From Tichowtungia sp964398915 (GTDB taxonomy: Bacteria > Verrucomicrobiota > Kiritimatiellia > Kiritimatiellales > Tichowtungiaceae), in contig CAYNOR010000005.1 of the NCBI GenBank assembly GCA_964398915.1, forward strand, positions 74,072-138,071: DNA of 64,000 bases, in the 5' to 3' direction. Below the pieces are notes generated by a model, which was not told the DNA's origin, ran no database searches, and saw only the letters and a program-made list of their open reading frames with translations. Both the position numbers and the translations under genes were made by a program. Shown piece by piece: positions 58,169-64,000 of this stretch. Numbering within the stretch: the stretch's first letter is position 1; each line of letters begins with the position of its first letter.

Positions 58169-60184
58169 ATGAAATTGCGCCTTTTATCTCTGGCCTTATC
58201 GGTCACGTGTAGCGTGACTGTGGCGGTTTCGCAGGAGCCGTCCTGTCGCGATATATATCCCGATACATGGGTCGCAACGGATGCGCTGGGCAGAACAATG
58301 CCGGACTTTTCAAAAGTCGGCCCGCTCAAGGAAGATCAGCGCCGGGTGGTCGGTATTTTCTATATCACCTGGCATGACGATGGGAAGGCAAAGTTGAAAA
58401 GCCCCTATGGCGGGGACGTCACCAAAATACTGACAGCCGATCCCAATGCGCGTCTGGACGCCAAGAATCCGCTTTGGAGCGAGGGAAGCTACCATTGGGG
58501 TGAGCCGGAATCCGGCTATTTCCTGAGCAAGGACGAGTATGTCATTTTCAAGGACCTGTCCATGCTCGCAGATGCGGGGGTCGATGTCTTGATTCTTGAT
58601 GTGACCAACGGCGTCGAGTATTGGAATGAATGGGCAGCCCTGTTCAGCGTAATGGAAAAGATGAAGGCCCGGGGCAACAAGGTGCCGAAATTCTGTTTTT
58701 GGGCATTCAATGGAACCGTTATTACCGTGGTTCAAGATTTGTACGACCGGATTTATAAAACCGGACAGCACAAGGATCTCTGGTTTTATTGGGACGGCAA
58801 ACCCCTGCTGCTCTACAACGGCAAACCGGGCCGGGATGCAAACCGCGATGGAATCCAGCATCCAAACCGCCATTTTGATCCCTCCGCCAAAACCGATAAA
58901 AACAACCCGAATTATGGAAATCCCGATTATACAGAGGAGTTTTATACCGATTATACTCAAGAGGTGAGAAACTTCTTCACGCTGAGAACCATGTGGTGGG
59001 GCTATTATGAATGGGCTGGAGAGCGTTTTGTCGGCACGGAAGACAACTGGAGCTTCGGCTACGACCTGCACGATAAGAAGGTCAGCTCGATGAACCCAGA
59101 CGATCTGGTTTCCACCCACAAGAGGAAAAAGGAACAGGCCGCCGTTACACCTGCCCAGCATCCCATGTCGCTGGTCGGAAAATCGTGGAGCCGGGAAAAT
59201 GGCCAACCGGCATTGAACGAATACGATTTGCCGGTGCCGACCTATGTGCCGTGGCTGAACAAAACCGTGAAAAACCCCGAAGGCTATGGCATCTATTTTC
59301 AGGAGCGGTGGGATGAAGCGCTGAAAAGCGATCCGCAGTTCATCTATATCAACGACTGGAACGAATGGATCGCCGGCAAGTACCACCCCGGACCCAAGGA
59401 TCCTCATGGGATCAAGGGCGAAACCATTCGATGGCTGGAACGAGACAGCAAATATTACTTTGTCGATCAGTACAACTCCGAGTTCACCCGCTGCATCCAG
59501 CCCATGAACGGCGGATACACCGATAACTACTACATGCAGATGGCCCAGAATATCCGGAAATACAAAGGTGCCCGCCCGGTTCCGAAACTAAAGGGTTTGC
59601 AAACGAAAAAGATCGACGGGGACTTCTCCGACTGGCAGGAAACCGAGGTTGAGTACCGCGACACGATCGGCGATACCATCCGCCGCGACTATCCGGGATA
59701 TAGCGGGGTGCGCTATAAAAACGATTCCGGCCGCAACGATATTATTGCCAGCAAGGTTGCCGTTGATGACGACTATGTATATTTCCTTGTTGAAACAGAC
59801 AAGCCGCTGACTCCGCATACCGGCAACAACTGGATGTTGCTGCTGATTGATGCGGACAGAGATTCCGGCACGGGGTGGTACGGCTACGATTTTATTATCA
59901 ACAAGGATCCCGTGGATTCAAAAACCACTACACTGATGCGGTATTCCAGCGACACGCCGGACACGCCATGGGTCAAGATCGCCGACCTTGAATACGGCTA
60001 CACCGGAACCCGGCTGGAAACCGCCGTGCCGCGCAAACTCATCGGATTAACCGGGAACGCATTGCGTTTCGATTTCCACTGGATCGATAACCCGAAAGAG
60101 TTGAAGGATCCAATTTCACTTTGCACAGAGGGCGACAGCGCCCCGAACCGTCGGTTCAACTATCGGTGCATTTGGAGAAAATAG
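58169..60184 (+). CDS. GH99/WbsX-like secreted protein with CBM9-like tail
   Basis: A 671-residue exported protein from the ATG at 58169 (MKLRLLSLALSVTCSVTVAVSQ); an ATG at 58148 is less likely because it would lie almost at the predicted transcript start. The barrel-like domain has VGIFYITWHDDG, LSKDEYVIFKDLSMLADAGV, ILDVTNGVEYW and DWNEWIAGK (396-400). The C-terminal part from about 480 is CBM9-like (IDGDFSDWQETEVEYRDTIG, NNWMLLLIDADRDSGTGWYG). It is a paralogue of 43941-45620, longer by an insert around residues 230-300. Probably a surface or periplasmic glycan hydrolase. Confidence 0.78.
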   Translation: MKLRLLSLALSVTCSVTVAVSQEPSCRDIYPDTWVATDALGRTMPDFSKVGPLKEDQRRVVGIFYITWHDDGKAKLKSPYGGDVTKILTADPNARLDAKNPLWSEGSYHWGEPESGYFLSKDEYVIFKDLSMLADAGVDVLILDVTNGVEYWNEWAALFSVMEKMKARGNKVPKFCFWAFNGTVITVVQDLYDRIYKTGQHKDLWFYWDGKPLLLYNGKPGRDANRDGIQHPNRHFDPSAKTDKNNPNYGNPDYTEEFYTDYTQEVRNFFTLRTMWWGYYEWAGERFVGTEDNWSFGYDLHDKKVSSMNPDDLVSTHKRKKEQAAVTPAQHPMSLVGKSWSRENGQPALNEYDLPVPTYVPWLNKTVKNPEGYGIYFQERWDEALKSDPQFIYINDWNEWIAGKYHPGPKDPHGIKGETIRWLERDSKYYFVDQYNSEFTRCIQPMNGGYTDNYYMQMAQNIRKYKGARPVPKLKGLQTKKIDGDFSDWQETEVEYRDTIGDTIRRDYPGYSGVRYKNDSGRNDIIASKVAVDDDYVYFLVETDKPLTPHTGNNWMLLLIDADRDSGTGWYGYDFIINKDPVDSKTTTLMRYSSDTPDTPWVKIADLEYGYTGTRLETAVPRKLIGLTGNALRFDFHWIDNPKELKDPISLCTEGDSAPNRRFNYRCIWRK

Positions 60185-60196
60185 ATTGGTCAGCGA

Positions 60197-60212
60197 ATAC
60201 CGGCAACGGTAT
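60197..60212 (+). other. Short GCAA-loop hairpin between GH99-like genes
   Basis: ATACCG and CGGTAT pair around a GCAA tetraloop, 12 bp after the stop codon. No T-run follows, so it is more likely an mRNA-end or spacer structure than a terminator. Confidence 0.35.
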
Positions 60213-60265
60213 GCAAGCCTGAATATAGAGATTTAGTGTTCTGCAAAAAAGTATGGAGGTTGATG

Positions 60266-63200
60266 ATGAAAAAAGTTTCCGGCTTACAGTGTGTCTGCGT
60301 TGAGCACATACACGGTCTCGTTTTATCGGTGGCGCTCCTCGTTATGGTGTTCGCCGCATCTCCGGCCCTGGCGCTGGAAACCGTGATGCAGGATGACTTC
60401 GCACTGGCCAACGGATCACAGATTAACCCCGCGAAGTGGACGGTGAGCACGCCGGATATTTTCAAGGTGAATGCCGGTTCTTCGTGGAGCTTCTTCCAGG
60501 GGATTCTGGGGGCGAATGCCTCAGCGGCCTACGCCGAAGTGATCGGATTTTCCGACAAGGATTTCCTTGTGGAATTCGACCTCGGGCGGTTCGAACACAA
60601 CACAGATTTTTTTGATTTGGTGCTTCGCCAGAACGCGGGAGGAAACACGCGGGTGAGGTTCCAAGCGAACCCGGCCAATACGAAAATCACGGTGGCGATC
60701 ATGCAGCCGGGTTCGGACTCGGTTTCCACCAGCCTAGGCGAGACGTCGTTCACCCTCGGCCAATACGATTGGGCGTCGGTCCGGGTGCGAATCAACGACT
60801 CCCGGGTTCAGGTGTTCGCCAAGGAATCGTGGAACCCCGAATTTTCCTTGCTCGGGGAATATGCCCCGGCCTCGCCAACCTACATCAATGCCGGCGCGGG
60901 TACGGTGCGGATTGCGATGCCGCAAAGCTCCGCCACCAACATCGTCAACCTCGACGGCTTCAAAATCCGCCGGGCGGACTCCGGAAAAAAGGTCTTTGCC
61001 GATTTCCACGGCTTCCGATTCACCCGCGAGCACGACGGGCAACTCGGCAACTGGAAGCAGGCGACCCTGAGCCCGGAGACTCCTTATCACATTGCCAACT
61101 ACAACGCCGACCTCATGGATGAAAACGGGGTCCATCAAGTCGCCGCGCCGGGCGAGCCGCCCATCGGCATGCAATCTTACGACGACCCGGATTACACCGA
61201 GTATCATGTTCTCACCGCCAAGATGGCAGGCATCGATGGATTCCTGCACGAATACGGGTGCTCCACCGGGTTGACCGATACGGATGTGCAACTTCTTCAG
61301 GCGACGGCAGAAACCTATGGCATGGAGATCGGTATCAACTGGCTCGATGGCTTCTACTATCCCTTCATCGAAAATAATACGGAGTATAAGGCCTGGTGCA
61401 CAGCCAACAGCAAGGACCCTGCCCTGAATGCAACCAAGCTGGAATACATCCCGAAGGTTTTTCAGAATCTGATTGATTGGGTCTATGACAAGCCGAATGC
61501 TGCGACCCTTGGCGGCAAGCCGCTGATGCCGATCTTTCACGGAAGCCCGCTCACCGCCACCGAATTCGCCACGCTCAAAACCAATACCTACACCTACGGC
61601 GGGGAGTCGGACGTGGTCGTCCCGTTCCTCATGCCGCGCTGGGCGCCGATGGGGCTGGCCAACGAGAGCGACCCGAATGTGCAGAAGTTCTGGGGCGACT
61701 ACGGAGGCTGGGAAACACACTCGGACGGTTCCTATGGTTGGAAGCCGTCCACAAAACGGGTGATCACATCCTCCATCTACCAGTCGCAGGGCGACGAACG
61801 CGACTCGAAGGAATATGCCCGCGCTCACGTCGCGGGCATGCTTAAAACCACGAACGACCGGGTGAACATGGCCGGGGTGATGCCCGGGTTCGACAACAAA
61901 TATTGTGCGGCATGGGGCGGGTATTCCGTGGAGCTGCTCGACCGCAAAAACGGGCTCACCTACACGGAATCCTGGGAACAATACCTGAGTGACCGCGACG
62001 TGATCGACGCCGTGCTCATCCCCACATGGAGCGACCACACGGAAGCCTCGGGTATCGAGCCGATGGGCGACTACGGCGACCGCGAAATCCGCGCGACCGC
62101 CAAGTATTCCTCACAGTTCAAAGGGCTCCCCGACACCAGCGCCTCGCTCGATTTCAATCTTCCCATAGAGCTTTTCAACTTGCGTAAGCTGGTAAAGTTC
62201 CTTGAGTCCGCCGGCTTCCCGGCACCCACACTGGCGGCCGAGAATGCCAAGCTGGATACGGCCGGGCTGGAGATCGCAGACGGCTCTTACGCCGCCGCAA
62301 CCGACCGGCTCGCCGACGTGCGGGCGCAACTGCAGGAGTGGAGAACAAACGGTATCGTTTCCACCACCTACACCCATTCGTTCTTCACAGGCTCCGAGGT
62401 CGTCGTATCGAACGGGGTTAACCAGAATATCGACATCCCCACAGCCACTGCCGATTTCGTTCGAAGCCGCCACTTCGATGGCATCATCACCTTCGAGTAT
62501 CTCGACAACAGCACGTTCGCTGCCAACAAAACCCTGTATCTTTTTTCCACTCCCACCCCCGCCTCCACCGGCAAGCCGGGCGAGTGGCGCGTCTGCCAGA
62601 TGCAAATGCGGCATGGTAATGGCGACGGGCTATGGAAGACGGCACGTGTGCAGTTGAATAAAAAGAACCTGCCGCTCACCAGCGGCGGGATCGACCTCTA
62701 TTTCGGTGCCCTCGGCGGAACCTCCAATGGCGGCACGATCCGTAATGTCACCGTAAGCCTCACCTCCTACAGCACGATCCCGGGGACATGGGACGCAGGG
62801 GCTGGCACAGCCGACCTGCTGACTGCGGCGAACTGGGCGGTCGATGCCGTGCCAGCCAGCACAAATGCCGCGGCAGAAGGCCGGCAGGACGCCCGATGGG
62901 ATGGCTCGGTGACCGGTCCGCTCAGTCTCACTTTCGGCGGGGCGTTCGGCGGCAGCTATGGTGTCGGGTTGGTTATGACTTCCAACCAGACCAGCTCCCT
63001 CACGATCACCAACTCGGCTGCGACCTCACAAATTCTCCGGCTCGTTAACAGCACAGCTTCCACCAACGGCGGCATCCAGATCGCCAGCGGCGCCGGGTCG
63101 CTCACCATCGGCGCGGCAGGCTCCGCCAACCCGATCGCGTTGACCTTGGGTCAGGGAACGTCCGCACTGAACTACTACTTCGCCAACAACTCCGCCAACA

Positions 63201-64000
63201 CCGCCACCATCGAAGAAAACGTGACGATCGCCAGGGGCGGCACCCATAATGCATCCCTCATCTTTGATGGGGGTAGCTGGACTGTAAAAGGCGCAATCGG
63301 TAACTTGAGCGCTGCGGATCTGGGAGGATCGCTGATCGTGAATACCGGGTCCGTGACGCTGTCCGGAAACGCGGCACACACCGGAAGCACTTTCGTCAAC
63401 GGCGGCACGCTGATTCTCTCAGGGACCGGCACAATCGGGACCACAACGGTGAACGGCGGAATCCTGCGCTTCGACCAGCCGGGAATGGTAGCCTCCGCCG
63501 ATGTCCGCCTCTTCTCCAGCGCGTCGCTCAATCTTAACTTTTTAGGCACCAATACGATCAGCCGGCTCTACATCGACGGATTTCAACAGGTCGCCGGCAC
63601 ATGGGGCGCGAGCGGTTCGGGGGCGCAATATGAGTCGTCCGCCATCACCGGCACGGGGTTGATCCAGGCGACCAACGTCCCGGCAAGCGGGACGTGGGGT
63701 GCGGGAGGCTCCGCAACCGACCTCCTCAACCCGACCAACTGGTGGGGCAATGCGGTGCCGACAGACAACGCCCAGTGGGATGGCTCGGTGGCTGGCCCGC
63801 TCAATCTGACCTTCGGAGCGGCCTTCGGCGGCTCAACCGGCGTCGGCTTGGTCATGACATCCAACCAGATAGGCTCCCTCACGATCACCAACTCGGCTGT
63901 GGCCATACAGGACCTGCGGATCGTTAACAGCATAAATGCGACCTCCGGCGGCATCCAGCTCGCCAGCGGCGCGGGGGCTCTCACCATCGGCGCGGCAGGA
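60266..64000 (+). CDS. Giant GH99-like protein fused to autotransporter-type beta-strand repeats (cut by window edge)
   Basis: The frame is open from the ATG at 60266 (GGAGG six bases upstream) to the last base: 1245 residues, with no stop. Signal peptide LVLSVALLVMVFAASPALA near residues 18-36. Residues about 37-235 are a jelly-roll, lectin-like domain. About 240-620 is a GH71/GH99-like barrel (DFHGFRFTREHDGQLGNW, GMQSYDDPDYTEYHVLTAKM, MPGFDNKYCAAWGG, LIPTWSDHTEASG). From about 840 on come tandem modules: GTWDAGAGTADLL...WDGS, then PATR motifs such as STFVNGGTLILSGTGTI. Anchored surface hydrolase is the likeliest role. How it ends is not visible. Confidence 0.75.
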   Translation, partial: MKKVSGLQCVCVEHIHGLVLSVALLVMVFAASPALALETVMQDDFALANGSQINPAKWTVSTPDIFKVNAGSSWSFFQGILGANASAAYAEVIGFSDKDFLVEFDLGRFEHNTDFFDLVLRQNAGGNTRVRFQANPANTKITVAIMQPGSDSVSTSLGETSFTLGQYDWASVRVRINDSRVQVFAKESWNPEFSLLGEYAPASPTYINAGAGTVRIAMPQSSATNIVNLDGFKIRRADSGKKVFADFHGFRFTREHDGQLGNWKQATLSPETPYHIANYNADLMDENGVHQVAAPGEPPIGMQSYDDPDYTEYHVLTAKMAGIDGFLHEYGCSTGLTDTDVQLLQATAETYGMEIGINWLDGFYYPFIENNTEYKAWCTANSKDPALNATKLEYIPKVFQNLIDWVYDKPNAATLGGKPLMPIFHGSPLTATEFATLKTNTYTYGGESDVVVPFLMPRWAPMGLANESDPNVQKFWGDYGGWETHSDGSYGWKPSTKRVITSSIYQSQGDERDSKEYARAHVAGMLKTTNDRVNMAGVMPGFDNKYCAAWGGYSVELLDRKNGLTYTESWEQYLSDRDVIDAVLIPTWSDHTEASGIEPMGDYGDREIRATAKYSSQFKGLPDTSASLDFNLPIELFNLRKLVKFLESAGFPAPTLAAENAKLDTAGLEIADGSYAAATDRLADVRAQLQEWRTNGIVSTTYTHSFFTGSEVVVSNGVNQNIDIPTATADFVRSRHFDGIITFEYLDNSTFAANKTLYLFSTPTPASTGKPGEWRVCQMQMRHGNGDGLWKTARVQLNKKNLPLTSGGIDLYFGALGGTSNGGTIRNVTVSLTSYSTIPGTWDAGAGTADLLTAANWAVDAVPASTNAAAEGRQDARWDGSVTGPLSLTFGGAFGGSYGVGLVMTSNQTSSLTITNSAATSQILRLVNSTASTNGGIQIASGAGSLTIGAAGSANPIALTLGQGTSALNYYFANNSANTATIEENVTIARGGTHNASLIFDGGSWTVKGAIGNLSAADLGGSLIVNTGSVTLSGNAAHTGSTFVNGGTLILSGTGTIGTTTVNGGILRFDQPGMVASADVRLFSSASLNLNFLGTNTISRLYIDGFQQVAGTWGASGSGAQYESSAITGTGLIQATNVPASGTWGAGGSATDLLNPTNWWGNAVPTDNAQWDGSVAGPLNLTFGAAFGGSTGVGLVMTSNQIGSLTITNSAVAIQDLRIVNSINATSGGIQLASGAGALTIGAAG
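62784..63120 (+). repeat. Beta-strand module, copy 1 (DNA and protein repeat)
   Basis: Encodes a module from GTWDAGAGTADLL to SGAGSLTIGAAG. It is repeated at 63689-63999 with high identity (for example both contain GVGLVMTSNQ and LTITNSA). Copy 1 has a nine-residue insert, PASTNAAAEGRQDA-like, that copy 2 lacks. Confidence 0.8.
63689..63999 (+). repeat. Beta-strand module, copy 2
   Basis: Encodes GTWGAGGSATDLL to SGAGALTIGAAG. The period between copies is about 880 bp. More copies may follow beyond the window edge. Confidence 0.8.

Noticed and set aside
60734..62038. 434-residue minus-strand frame opposite the last gene
   Set aside because: The plus strand carries the signal peptide, ribosome site and GH99-like motifs; the minus frame has no family similarity.
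1..64000. tRNA, rRNA or tmRNA genes and insertion sequences
   Set aside because: Gaps between genes were read for cloverleaf ends, rRNA motifs and transposase frames; none was recognised. A covariance-model search would be decisive.

Overview
The window looks like a scaffold of an anaerobic or facultative marine PVC-superphylum bacterium, most probably Kiritimatiellota (Pontiella-like). This is inferred from gene content: formylglycine sulfatases beside a GH78 rhamnosidase and GH99-like proteins, no SusC/SusD pair, an SHD1-domain protein, autotransporter-type beta-strand repeats, and dense palindromic and short tandem repeats. Two runs of exactly 100 N (32675-32774, 33948-34047) are assembly gaps, so this is a draft genome or MAG.

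Positions 1-11.2 kb carry housekeeping and small genes: a Cys-rich protein cut by the left edge, a solitary CopG-type antitoxin, mnmA, a cupin plus an Fe-S protein behind a Crp/Fnr-like operator, tilS, serS and a ROK kinase, a CPBP protease, asd, a tiny lipoprotein, metF and HU. Several kinds of repeat occur here, some inside mnmA and tilS without breaking the reading frame.

Positions 11.2-28 kb are about energy and ions. The F1Fo-ATP synthase operon (atpBEFHAGDC) is led by a PTS EIIA-Ntr-like gene. Then come a Na/Pi cotransporter, an operon holding an IT-superfamily permease, a DapB-like reductase, a lone OadG-like subunit and a small membrane protein, a second EIIA gene joined to a Kef-type antiporter, and polA.

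Positions 28.2-43.7 kb (all minus strand) hold the best candidate for an undescribed system. Read in transcription order: a secreted protein, a giant TPR protein, a small TPR-like protein, an ExbB/TolQ motor, two ExbD/TolR proteins, a TonB-like tether whose C-terminus looks like a PA14 sugar-binding domain, an SHD1-domain periplasmic protein, two secretin-domain proteins, a 1184-residue surface protein and a second copy of the SHD1 partner domain. It resembles Tol-Pal or the myxobacterial Agl/Glt motor with secretins added. Its function is not known from sequence.

Positions 43.9-64 kb (all plus strand) form a polysaccharide-degradation operon: three GH99-like proteins, two sulfatases, a GH78 alpha-L-rhamnosidase, a URO-D-family protein, a six-hairpin-type glycosidase and a GPH sugar transporter. 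This points to a sulfated, rhamnose-containing (ulvan- or rhamnan-like) glycan. The last gene, a GH99-like protein fused to beta-strand repeats, runs off the right edge.
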